A stretch of DNA of 64,000 nt. Origin: Antitrichia curtipendula (taxonomy: Eukaryota; Streptophyta; Bryopsida; Hypnales; Leucodontaceae). Position numbers and translations under genes: made by a program. The notes under the pieces are model-generated. The model made no database searches. It was not told the origin of the DNA and saw only the letters and a program-made list of their open reading frames with translations. The stretch spans positions 14,012,001-14,076,000 of the forward strand of contig OX579635.1 in assembly GCA_951230915.1 (NCBI GenBank). Direction: 5' to 3'. Shown in pieces: positions 20,361-31,902 of the stretch. Positions within the stretch are counted from its first letter, which is position 1. The number at the start of each line of letters is the position of its first letter.

Positions 20361-23300
20361 AATTAATGGAGGGCTTGTAGGCATTATGTAGTCCATTTAA
20401 CTTCTCATTCATCCAATTTAATACTTGAATGTTGAAAAAACAACCTCTCTTAATGACCAAATTCATGAAATTCCAAAAAATAATATTTTTGCACAAAGAT
20501 ATGAGCAAAAAAATTTCAAGATTCAAAAAAGGATCCATGAGTTTAAGGATTAAACTAAATTAATGTGGGAAATCAAGATATTTTTCATCTCCAAAATTTG
20601 TTTGTGATTTCAAGCCTCCAATCAAAAGATATGGACAAAGTTCAAAGAGGGGTTGGAAGGGACATTTTTTTTGACATTTTCAAATATCCTATGTGAACTT
20701 TGTCCATATGTAACATTTCTTTGAAGGCTCAAAATCACAAATGGTTTTTTGGAGATGAAATTTAGCTTGATTTTATAACTTTTTTTAGTTCAAAGATTTT
20801 GAAAAAAATAAATCTAATATGTCAAAATGAGGTCTAAAATTTTACTTGAGCACAATTTTTACATTTTGACAATGAGTAATTAGGCTCTCTTCTTCAAGTT
20901 ATCCCATATCCTTTGAAGATTCATTACAAACAATGGATTTCATTATAAAAACAACCTCTAAATTCTCCACTCACACTAATTGGCAATGAAGAAATTCCTT
21001 TTTTTACCATGAAAAAAATTCTTGATGGTAGTCGATCAAATGATAGATTGGTATCTAACTCAATTGATTGTAATTGGATTGTTTAGATTTTTGACAAACC
21101 ATATTTACAATTATTGATAGCTCTGACTCTTTGGTCCTAGAATTAGTAGAAAAATTTGGCACTTTTTTTTAATTAATTTAAGCTAAATTTGTTATCCAGG
21201 TATGGTAGTGTGCAAATAAACTACCTTCAACTTAGGAATTGAATTGAATTGTATTTTATTTGTTGATTTTTTAACCGACTGTTTTTGCAAACTTTAGGAA
21301 AATGACTAGAATGCCAAAAAATATTAGGTTATTTATTGGATTAAATAACTAAGCTTGGGCAACAACCAAATGACCATAGAGAACTACCAAATGACATGTG
21401 AAAAGAACGGCAAAAAGCTAAGCCATCTTGTAAACTCTCCGTTTATTGGAGTTCATACACTATAAGCTCTTTGACAATGGCACTTCAAAGTATAGTTTCA
21501 TTCAAACTCCAATTTTAAGGGATCCAGTCACTTTCTCAATGTGCCCATTAAATAATATGGATCAACTAGAAATCATTTTATTTAAAATGTAGGATATGAT
21601 TTCATCACAAGTGTAATCAAGTACAAGAATCCACCTAAATTTATTCTTAGAGGGTGGTTTGAAGAGATTGTTATAATGAAGAAAAACAATGAATTGATTT
21701 AACCCCTAAATGACTAAAGATTCTACTTTGGGATCTTTGAAAACTTGAAAAGACTCAATTGACTTCTTATTTAGGAATTTAAGCAAGAATTTCTCAAAAT
21801 GGATGCTAATCATCATAATCTACATGTAAAGCTTTGTTTCACATCATTCTAATAAACAATACAAAAATTATAACTTTTTTTTATTTCAATGTCAAAGTAG
21901 GTAGCTAAAAGTTTATTCTAAAAGTATATTTATTCATTTTATGTGATTATATAGATTGATACCTATTCAAATACATTTGAACCATCCAATTTTGAGTAAT
22001 GAGATGAAAGTAATCGAGGAGTTTTATTTTGGAGGCAATGAAAAAAGAAAAAACACACAAAGTTATTTTTTTAATTCAATTTTGAAAATCTTCCCTCCCT
22101 CCCTCCAAAAAAGAAGATGTTAATTGTGTCATATTAGAGCATTCTCACTATTGAGATGAACAATGTTTTATTTCTTATAAAAGTTATTAGAGATATATTT
22201 TTTTCCTTCATCTAGTACCACCTTTTACTTTATAATTTTTTGAACCTCAATAGTCCCAAGAGTCCCTTGGGAACACTCTTGAAGGTTTAGCTAGGTACTT
22301 GTAATCTCAATTTTTGGTAAGATTTTTTTAAAGATAGGAGCTTTTCAAAAATATAATTTTATTTCAATCAGTGCCCAAAACGGTCAAAAGTGGACAACAA
22401 ATAAACAAAAACTTGAAATAATTTTTTAAAGATTTGTTTTTATAGCTTATATGTTAATACCTATGTGGAAAGATTTTATTCATTCCATTTGGATAAGTGA
22501 TGTGAAAGTCATGAAGCTGCTTCTTTTTGCAAGAAATTTTAGGAAACTATTGAAAAAATAATATATTTGATTTGTTTATGAACTCAATTTTAGCAATGTT
22601 ATATACAAAAAAAATGCACATGGTTTAGTTTAGTTTTTATAACAATCTCATAGTTTGTATTAGTGTGTTTCAATTCCATCTTAGAGCTATCAACAATTTA
22701 GTTTTTCCTTTCATCTCATACCTATTCCGGTTTAACAATTTTTTAAAGAATGAAAATCACATGGGGCTCTAATTAATAAATTTACAAGCTCGCAACTCAA
22801 TTCTTCAACATAAAAGAAATTTAATTCACAATGTATACTTCAAAAAATTTAAGTTAGGAGGATTCAAAGCCTTTTAGTCTAGCTAAGCTAGGAGCAAAAA
22901 AACTCATTTTCTTCACTTTAAATACATATATCTTTTTATCGATATAGTCAAAGCTTTTGAAATTTCTTCTAGACCTTCATATACTAATTTAGTGCAAGAT
23001 ACTATGGTTGAAAATGAAAAAAAGAAAAAAAAATGTTTAAAATTTTTGTCGTTTGCATTGGAAATGGCATATTTTTGATGATTTTTTAATGATAAAATGG
23101 CTTTGGAATTTAAGCATTAAAGATTAAAGTTTTTGGATTAAAATTTAATTTTTCACATATTTTCAATCCATTTTCCAACATATCGTCTAAAATGCACAAG
23201 TTATGAGACATTTGTTTTTTTCTATAAATAAATACAGAGACAAAACTTCACCTTTAGAAAGGTTAGAAGAAACTACTTTAGGAAGTTTAGGTACATTGAA

Positions 23301-23927
23301 CTTTCAATCAGTGGGGATTTATACTTTATAGTTTTGGAAGGATGCACTTGAACAAGTTAATTCAAGAATCCTAGGGTTAGATTCATTAAAGAATAGATGT
23401 AGATGAAAATTTTAGCCTTACTTTGGATACAAGTATCCATATTTGGAAGCAATTTTGGGCCTCAAAACACAATACTTAATATTTTAGTAGTCAAATAGTC
23501 AAACAATGAAATTTGAAAGATTATTGTAGCAACTCATGCCATGCATGTTATGCTCTAAAAGCGTTGTAGAAAATATTCAATCATACAACCATACTCAATC
23601 ATTGTACAATCAAGGGATTTATATTTTGTATGAATATTAAAGGATTTTTTAGAATATTCACTAAAATGTTGGCAGTTTTGAATGTTTTAATTTTTTTTAA
23701 ATTGCTAGATGTATTGATCCTTGCCTTAACTTAAAGAATTATAGTACACTTATAGTCATGTTGTGTTTGTGCAAAATTTGTCATAAGTGTCATGGACTAA
23801 ATAATGATTAATTAAGAGCACTGAGGTCCAAAGAGTTTTGGAATAAATGACAAATTATTTTATCTATTCCATTCAAATTTGTGTTCTTATTTAAGAATTA
23901 AGATGACACAAAAAAGATTATGGATTA
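20361..23927. other. AT-rich gene-free region
   Basis: The first 540 bp (to about 20900) contain the remainder of the foldback repeat split by the 14-kb element: an internal palindrome around 'ggacaaagttcaaagaggggttggaagg' and its inverse. The rest is AT-rich with no coding signal. A lone TTAACCCCTAAAT end at about 21708 hints at another decayed TTAA element. Confidence 0.5.
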
Positions 23928-25524
23928 TTATCCCCTAAATGCCCAAGGCTTTTTTTGAGCTTCTATTAATTTGCTCTAAACTGAACACAAAATAAAACAT
24001 TTTAATAAGTTGTATCAATTTTTAAAAATTGTAATTATATAAATTCAAACTAGACTTGTTAGAGATTACATAGGAAAAGGAAACACAACAATATCATTTA
24101 TAGATTGAAAGATTATAATGTTTAATCATATGGGTGTTAAAACTACAAAAAGTGATTTGAAGTCTTTCAATCCTCTTTTCACATTTCAAATCTAAAATGT
24201 TGGTCACCAAAAAAATATGAGGATAAAGGACCTAGCATGCATAACTCTAATCAATTTATGGCTTCTCGGAATCTACTCTACAATTTTTTTTAACCCCTAA
24301 AAGCCCATTGTCCCTTCGGGGGACAAATGCGTTTTTGGGCAGGTACCTACGGGCTGCAATTTTCTCCTGATTTTTTGAAACTTTTTTTGGAGGTAGAAAA
24401 GCTGATTAGTTACGTGGGAATATAATTTTTTTCACAACCGGTGCCCGGTAACAAAAGTTATGACCAAATAAGCTCAAAACAGGGGACGGGGGGCAGCGCG
24501 GGCAGCAAAAAAAAAATTTACTTTTTACTTTTTATTTATTTTTTAGTATTTTTTTCTCATAGATTATATTTTTGTCTATCTGGAAAGCTTTGATTCATTT
24601 CATTTGGATTTGTTATGAGAAAGTTATGGACATTCTTGTTTTTCGGGCAGTTAGAGCATCTTTTTGAAAAAAATAACTTGTAGGATTTATTTCTAAATGC
24701 AATTTTTCAAATTTTTCAATTTTCTTTTTTTGCATGGTTTAGTTTACTTGCTAGAACAATCTCACCATAGGGATTAGTGCATTTTAATTCCATCTAAAAT
24801 ATATGAATACTTTAGATTTTCCTTCTATCTTGTACCTACTTCTCCTTAACAATTTTTTTAATAATGAAAATTATGTTTTTTTGATTTGTTTTTTTTAATT
24901 AGACTCTCAACTCAATTCTACACTATAAAGATTTAAAGCTCAAAACTTTGTAGTGCAAAAATTTTAAGTTAAAAATGTTCAAAGTCAAAAAATCCAGTCC
25001 CACAATGTGCTGAAATTTTATTTTTTTCCACTTTAAACGTAGATATCTTGCAATCTGTGCGGTTAAGAATTCTGAAATTTTTTTCACGCATTCTCATACT
25101 AGTTAGGTGTAAGATCCTACGGGTAGATGTGCAAAAAAAACATTTTTAATTTTTTTTCACTCTTTGCTAAAAAAGTGGCAGTTTTGGGTGTTTTTTGGCA
25201 GAAAAAAGGCCTTGGGCCTTTAGGGGTTAAATGAATTCTAATGTGATTTTTTTCTCCAAGATCTAGTGTATTTGAGGCTCATTACCAAAAGCCTTCAACA
25301 ATACGGAAAAGTTGAGATTGCAATGGACACCCTTGCATAAAATCTTGAATAGAAAAATCAAAATCAATTATTTTCAAAATCGAATTTTCGGTGCTAAGAC
25401 TAAACTTTAAAAAGAATTTTTCAAAAATATAAGCTACTAAAAATGGAAAATTGGTTAGGTTTTATTTAACTTCAAAGTATTGTCAACACCAAAATTTGGT
25501 GCCTAGGGCATTTAGTAGGGTTAT
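23928..25524. mobile_element. piggyBac-like element (family 2) split by a family 1 element
   Basis: The ends are inverted: TTAT-CCCCTAAATGCCCAAGGC and GTGCCTAGGGCATTTAGTAGGG-TTAT. The internal sequence is the reverse complement of the element at 52009-52658. A 941-bp family 1 element (24290-25230) sits inside at a TTAA. Subtracting it leaves about 656 bp, close to the 650 bp of the uninterrupted copy. There is no transposase, so it is non-autonomous. Confidence 0.6.
24290..25230. mobile_element. piggyBac-like MITE, family 1, copy at 24.3 kb
   Basis: TTAA at both borders, with tips CCCCTAAAAGCCC and GGGCCTTTAGGGG inverted to one another. TTAA duplication with a CCC tip is the hallmark of piggyBac-type elements. 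The body shares phrases with copies at 36.9, 50.8, 56.8 and 59.0 kb (for example 'acaagatcctacgg' near the right end). No coding capacity. Confidence 0.65.
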
Positions 25525-27774
25525 TCACTCTTGATGAGCCACTGAGGCAAAGACACAACTGCCTTTGAATATTCGGCATGTCATTGCTGAAAAACAATAA
25601 AAATTGTGAATTATTCTTAAAAAGTAAGAAAGCCTATATTGGGCTCTTGCATTTTTTAAAAAGGCCATTGTAAAGTCAATTCTTTTTTTTTAATAGAGTT
25701 TAGGATAACGTTTGTCACAATACTATAGGTTTCTTGTGTACTAATATATGCCTACTTGACTAAGCCATTATAGAATAATGAGGTGAAATGTGTTTTGGAT
25801 CTCAATTTGGGCAACTAAGGGTTGCTTCACACTATGGCCAACCAAGTCAAGAGGTTGTAGAATTGATTGCCAAACTTTGTTGGAAGTCCAAAGAAATGAG
25901 CAATAAATAGGCAATAAAATATAAGAATTGTAGCCTTCGGCCAACCATAATGAATTTTAAGTTAATGAATTTCTCTGAAATTTAATAGAAAATTTATGGT
26001 AAAAAAAATCAAATATATATTTTTTTCTTCTTATTTTCCGATTTGCCTACAATTTGTCCACATTGAGACCAAAAAATACTAAATTGAATTGACATAACTT
26101 TGTAACCTTGTATACATTTATATGTAATATTCCAATTTTAGGAATAAGAAAAATGCAATTGCAATTGCCTGCCCAAAATTCATACCCCTCCTAAAAGAAA
26201 ACCAATGATTTAGGGGTAAAAACTCATATTTATAATTCTGTTTTATAATTTAGCAAAGTGAGTAATGATAAGCATTACAAGAATTTCAGACCTCAAAGAG
26301 GTCGCGAGTTTCGCACCCCCTTAGTGCAAGTAGGGGAAAAAAAAAAATATTTTTTTTTATTTTTTTGAAATTATGAAAATGATGTGCCACTACTGGTGCC
26401 ACGTCAGATTGGGAAAAAAAATTAAATTTTTTTTTTTCCGTAATTGCATCCAGGGGGGCCAAAATCAGAAACTCTCGACCACTTTGAGGGCTGAAATTTT
26501 TTCTAATGAAATATAAATGACATGGTATGTAAAATGTGAGTCATGAGTAAGATTTTAAATTGAACATCATTCTTGTTATTAGCAAAACTATCAATCTCAA
26601 TTTCTTTACTTGATCTCTTAGAGCTTTCATCTCAAAGTCTCAAGCATTAGATTTCACACAACCCTAATGACAAACATTCAATTGAAGATTATTTGTAGCA
26701 ACATCCAAAATACGCCAACTATAATGCAAATCATTAATCTTGAGTTTCTTTTCAATAGCTAAATCTATAGCTAAAATCAAATTATCCAAATAGAGGAAAA
26801 ATCCAATCATGTGACTTTGAAATTCCATTATATTCATCCTAGCTTCATTTCACCATTTTTGTATGGGTTTCATTCCATCATTCTAGTGATGGCTTCAATT
26901 TTAGTTGTGGCTTCAAAAGCCCCCCATGGTTGCAAGTGGACCCTATATATGTCAATACATAATCCCAAAGGGTCACTCTTTAAATATACTAATCCATTTC
27001 CAATCTAGAGGTCATTATTGGAATTTTAATATTTTATATATATGATTAATTAAAGATACATTTCAAATATATAAAATGACTTTTAAAATATTTTATGCAC
27101 TTACAAAAATTGCCATAGCTATTTGAGGAATTAGATATCCTAAACAAAATTTAGACACATTGTTATATAAGTAACACACTTGAACAAAATAAAAATAGTC
27201 TTTAATTTTAATTAATTTAATCAAATTTATTAATGAAATTTTTTTAATACAAGAAAATTATTTTCAAGATTTCTAATATGCGGAATGAGATTTGTTTTGT
27301 AATTTTCTAATAAAAAATTTGTGAACTTTAAAAATTAATTGAGTAAAATATTATTGTTTAAAATATGGCTCCACACTTTCACATTTTTTATAATTCACTC
27401 TAAAAATCTCCAAAACTTCTGGAAATTTTGAAAAGCATATAAATTATTAACAAATTAATTTTCATGATTTTTGAAGTGAACTATATGAAATTAAACTATT
27501 TGAAGTCATATTTTAGTCAATAATATTTCACTCAATACATTTTGCCTTAGTTACTTGAAATTCTTACTTGTATTTCAACATGTCCAAAATTTGTTATAAA
27601 AATCTAATTTTTCAATTAGTTATGACAATTTTTAAAGTGGATGAATATTTATGAGAGCCACTTCACTAAGGCTTTGGTGCTCTCTATGCTATGAGTGAAG
27701 AATTTGGGTCCCTATTTTTGGGCATAAAACCTCAGCAATGAAAATTTTCACATGGATATTGAAGTTCAAAGAGC
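25525..27774. other. AT-rich gene-free region
   Basis: No gene seen. A palindromic repeat related to the one at 38.8-38.95 kb (phrase 'ctatggccaaccaagtcaagagg') lies near 25835-25900. Otherwise simple AT-rich sequence with A- and T-runs (26335-26440). Confidence 0.4.
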
Positions 27775-28085
27775 AATGACACTAGCATGCGAGCCTACGA
27801 GCCTTGAGCCTAGGTGTAAGTAGGTATCCTACAACTATTGAAGGTGCTTTTAACATACGTATCTGTATCAAAAGTATCTTATAGCCATTGAAAGTACTTA
27901 TAACATAGACATCTATAATATAAATATTCTATAATTATGGAAGGTGCTTATAGTATGGATATCTATAAAATAGATACCTATAATATCGATATCTATAATA
28001 TAGACACCTATAATATAAATATCCTATAGTATAGGCTCTTAGGCTCATGGGCTTAAGATCTTAGGCTCATATACTAGCAGTTACG
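27775..28085. mobile_element. Short non-autonomous relative of the 14-kb element
   Basis: Left end AATGACACTAGCATGCGAGCC and right end GGCTCATATACTAGCAGTTACG match the tips of the 14-kb element in order and spacing. The 311-bp body has repeated 'ctataatatagac' units and no coding capacity. No convincing duplication was found at its borders. Confidence 0.55.
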
Positions 28086-28215
28086 ATGCAGTAAATTATA
28101 CAATAATGTGTCATAACAATGCGATAACTGTTAAATTAACGTGCGAACCCATGAAACAATAGTAACCATACAATAATTGTTGACAAATTGTAGGTTGTAA
28201 ACTTTGTGATGAAGA
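28086..28215. repeat. 130-bp dispersed repeat, copy 1
   Basis: Closely similar to 40548-40677 in the same orientation (shared 'cgaacccatgaaacaa' and 'tgacaaattgtaggttgtaaactttgtgatga'-type text). It abuts the MITE on its left here but not in the other copy. Confidence 0.6.
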
Positions 28216-28240
28216 ACTTGACCACTTGTTGTCAAAATGC

Positions 28241-28700
28241 AAGAATTGTATTCAAAATATAATTTCAGAGTTTTTTTAAAATTAATTTAGACTAAGTTAA
28301 TGTTTAAAATTAAGATATCTTTCATCTTCAAAAATTTGTTTGATATTTCAAGCCTCCAATCCAAAGTTATGGACAAAGTTCATAGAGGGATTGGAAGGAA
28401 TATTTTCTTTGACATTTTCAAACATCCTCTCTGAGCCTTTTTTTAGAGGCTCAAAATCACAAACGGATTTTTAGAATTGAAATTTACATTAATTGAATAC
28501 ATTAATTTAGTTCAAAGTTTTTTGAAAAAAAAAAATTCTAGTATGACTAAAAGAGATCTAAAATTCAATTTTGAACACAATATTTGCTTATGACTTAACT
28601 ACAAGCTGTTAAGATCCTACTAATCCTAATTTATATATCCCACATGGTTTGTTTTACTTACTAATATCCCATTTATATAAAAAAATTGTCTTTTCTTCTC
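28241..28700. repeat. Foldback-family copy, partial
   Basis: Contains the internal palindrome ('ccaatccaaagttatggaca' / 'ccatagttttaga'-type arms) and the right arm ending 'atatcccacatggtttg', as in the 36.8-kb copy. The outer left arm is missing. Confidence 0.5.
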
Positions 28701-29667
28701 TTCTCTCAGTAAGTGACTTTTGAAGCTATATGACATAGTTGCCAAACACATTCAATTTTTTGGAAATTAATGTTGCATTCTTTTAAAATTAATACATTAA
28801 AGTGTCAAAGCTTAATAATTGGTGGGAATATAACAACATGGTCAATCTAAGCCATCAGCTTGCCTATCATTAACATTATTGAGAAGTACTCATGAGCTAT
28901 CAAAGAAGAATTAAGTAAGTGGGAACTTCTAGAATTGGTGAAGTGAGCAGGAATGGGAACTAGGCTTGAACAGAACCTCCCTAGGATCCAATCTCCTAAT
29001 GACGAATTCTCTCTTGATAAAAAAAATTCAATCAATATATTATTGTCTAGGCAATTTACCACTTGCATAGAATTTAGGGGTTTTAATTCACTTTTCATTT
29101 ACTACATTGTAACCAGTACACACTTTCGACGACTATTGAACAATGTCCTCCTAGGATCAAGTCGGGACTAAGCTTACCACTGAGTTGAACCTTTGAATGT
29201 GGAATTCCACCAGGTCTCTTGGATGTGGCTCTTGGAGGGTTTTCTAAATATGTATATCATCAACAATGGTAAAAAAAGTTTAAATAGACAACAAAGTGCT
29301 TATTAATCTTTTTACTACGGAAAGTATGACGTTCAAGCAACAATCCTGAGAAAACATATCGAAGTGCTATGAGAAAAAGAATTTTTAGACAATGTTTTTC
29401 AAAATAAAATCTTTTAGAACTTTCTATGGATCACCTCTTGATACTATAATTGAAGAGTATATTTTTGCATTATTTGTTTGCAATCCAATGATTGGCACAC
29501 ATATACTTCCAACAACTTTCCAACCAAGGACAAATACATGTCTAGTAATTTTGCCACAAGGCAATGACAAAGTATTCTACCTTTCAAATTGTATCCCACA
29601 AAACATCCAATTGCAGTGAAAACAATGCAACAATTACAAAGAGATTGATTGACCAATGTTTGACACC
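28701..29667. other. Gene-free region
   Basis: AT-rich sequence with two short open frames lacking any recognisable feature. Nothing supported. Confidence 0.4.
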
Positions 29668-29882
29668 AACGATGCTAGCATGTGAACACAGAGATGTGAG
29701 CCTCTAAGCCTTGAACCTAAATGTAGATATGTACCTACAACCATTTGAAGGTATTTAAAAAATGTGTACTTATAACATAGGTAAACTATAATATAGGGAC
29801 CTATAACCATAGAAGGAATCCATAATATAGACTTCTAGGCTCATCGGCTTATAGATTGTATGCTCACATGCTAGCACTCACC
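29668..29882. mobile_element. Short non-autonomous relative of the 14-kb element
   Basis: Begins AACGATGCTAGCATGTGAAC and ends TGCTCACATGCTAGCACTCACC. The GCTAGCATGTGA core is nearly identical to the 14-kb element tips. The body resembles the copy at 27.8 kb ('ctataatataggga'). 215 bp, non-coding. Confidence 0.6.
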
Positions 29883-30109
29883 TCCCTCCATTGTACAAAA
29901 TGATAACTTATAAGGTCTATAAAGCAACCCAAATTTGAAAGCATTGTCTTCTTCATATGTCAACACATTGTTTTTTTCAACATACTAATTGCATTTGTCA
30001 GTGTATCAACACTTAAACATATGAAGACTTTTAGAGCCTTCAATAATTCAACTTCAAAATTCATACCTAAATGACACTTCACACCTAGAGGCCAAGTCAA
30101 TTTCCTTTG

Positions 30110-30490
30110 AGTTGATTGCCAAATTTCAACCTTTTAGCCAATCACAAGTAATGAATTCAGCCTTTTATTCAACCACAAGTGAAGAGGTTAATGTTTTGTC
30201 CAGTCGCAAGTAAAGAATTCATCCTTTTATTCGATCACAAGTGAAGAGTTTATTATTTTTTCCCATCACAAGTGAAGATTTCAATCTTGTATTCAATCAC
30301 AAGTGAAGAGTTCATCATTTTATCCCATCACAAGTAAAGATTTCAACCTTTCTCCCAATTACAAGCGAAGAGTTCAACCTTTTTATTCCATTACAAGTGA
30401 AGATTTCAACCTTTTGTCCCAATACAAGTGAAGATTTCAGCCTTTTTGTCCCATCACAAGTGAAGATTTTGGGCCTTTTTCACAACAAAT
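30110..30490. repeat. Minisatellite, about 38-42 bp unit
   Basis: Roughly ten diverged copies of 'tcacaagtgaagagttcaac' followed by 'cttttatcccaa'-like text. Non-coding. Confidence 0.75.
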
Positions 30491-30559
30491 TGACCCAGCC
30501 CCTAGTTGTAAAGCATCACTAATTTCGTCTAGGCCCAAAAAACATGAAACAACATAATA

Positions 30560-31600
30560 TTACGCTTAATTACGCTTACCTCCATTAGTCCATTGGAGCT
30601 TTTCCCTCCTCCCCCGTCCAACTCCCCATTTTGGTTGACAACTCCGTTTCCCGAAGTCAAACTCCCCCCCCCCCCTCCTTGCGAATCAAATCTGGTGGAG
30701 TGGGAAAGTCACTTTTCGGAGCCTTTTGCCTGATTATTGCCCCTGAACGGCTTCCCCATTGGTTCCGTACCTCTTCCCCCGTTGTCTAGTCAGCACAGCA
30801 AGATTGGGTGATTGATGCACCAATCACATCCCGACTCGATCTGCGCCCCCATCATGACCAGAACATGCAGCATTAAACAAGGCTGGGAAGCCCTTCCCTT
30901 ATCCCCCCGGGAGCCAATGAGCGCCAGGCAACCACCCAGCCAGGGAAAGCAGCGCTCCAATTGGGTAGCCTCCAACCACTTGCCAAAGCCCGGCCCGACC
31001 CAGCCCGAATGAGGGGGCCCAACCCAACCAGGGAGGGCCCACCGAAGTAACAGAGTGAATCCCCGAGTGACACCTCGACATGCAGGGAAACGCCAGCCAA
31101 TGAGAAAAAAGCGGGGTGCAGCCAATGCAGCCAATGGGGGGAGACGCGAGATATTTTGCTGGAGCATGATCCGCTGGCCATGCAGAGGCGCCTGTTTGCC
31201 CGGCTATGCATGGAGTGCCTGCGGGCGGGAGGGAGGGAGGGGGAAAGCAGGGGCGGGGAACTGATGAACTGGGCGGAGGAGTTCGTGGTTTGGAACTTGG
31301 TTTCAGATTTGGGGGGGGGGGGGGGGGCGGGGAGGATCTGCATGCCTGGCACTGGGGCTCAGTGGATCTCTTGGGCTCTGCAAAATCTGCGCCAATCACC
31401 GCGTGGTTTCATGGAGGAGGACTACAGGGGAAGTACTTGGCTTCCACGGCTTCCACGGCTTCGGAGTTCGGACCTACCGGGTTCTGCAACTGAAAGGGGG
31501 CAGTGGATTGGGCTAAATTAAGCTGAACCAGGCCTATGGCAGGCAGAGGGGCCGTGGTCGGTTTACCCTGTTGGCATTGTTGAAAATTATGGGTTTGTTT
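30560..31600. other. GC-rich island with CCAAT boxes, possible relic or first exon of a gene
   Basis: A sharp change from AT-rich to GC-rich DNA: poly-C (30664-30677), numerous CCAAT motifs (for example near 30900-31140) as in promoters, and a poly-G run (about 31310-31328). A plus-strand frame from about 31156 reads LEHDPLAMQRRLFARLCMEC before low-complexity Gly/Glu, but I do not recognise it and it runs into poly-G. A promoter plus 5' end of an undetermined gene, or a degraded gene, are both possible. Confidence 0.3.
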
Positions 31601-31654
31601 TTTACTTTTTAATTTACCCCACATAGTAGACAATAGACAAATGGGAGGAAAGGA

Positions 31655-31893
31655 GGCCTGGCCCCCTCGCTCGTCAGTCCTGCACTCCTGCCAAATTCCA
31701 TCCAGGGGTGCATATAAAAAAAAGTCCCCTATTTTGTGCCGCGTAAAATCTATTTTCTACAGCCCCCATAGCTAATTTGGGGCCTCTGATTCCAAATATG
31801 AATTCAGAATTTACAAAAAAAATCATGGATGGAAAATTAAAAAACTCAGGGTTTTCCTAGGGGGACAAGCGAGGGGGTCAGTTCACCCCGGCC
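31655..31893. mobile_element. hAT-like MITE, copy 1 (inverted relative to 36.05 kb)
   Basis: The right tip GTCAGTTCACCCCGGCC matches the left tip of the copy at 36053 inverted. The left tip is partly deleted. AGGAAAGGA (31646-31654) and AGGAAAGGC (31894-31902) flank it, matching 8 of 9. 239 bp, non-coding. Confidence 0.65.
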
Positions 31894-31902
31894 AGGAAAG
31901 GC

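Noticed and set aside
30790..31400. Overlapping 120-166-codon frames in the GC island
   Set aside because: Both strands are open in several frames because of base composition; Pro/Gly/Ser-rich translations have no recognisable domain.
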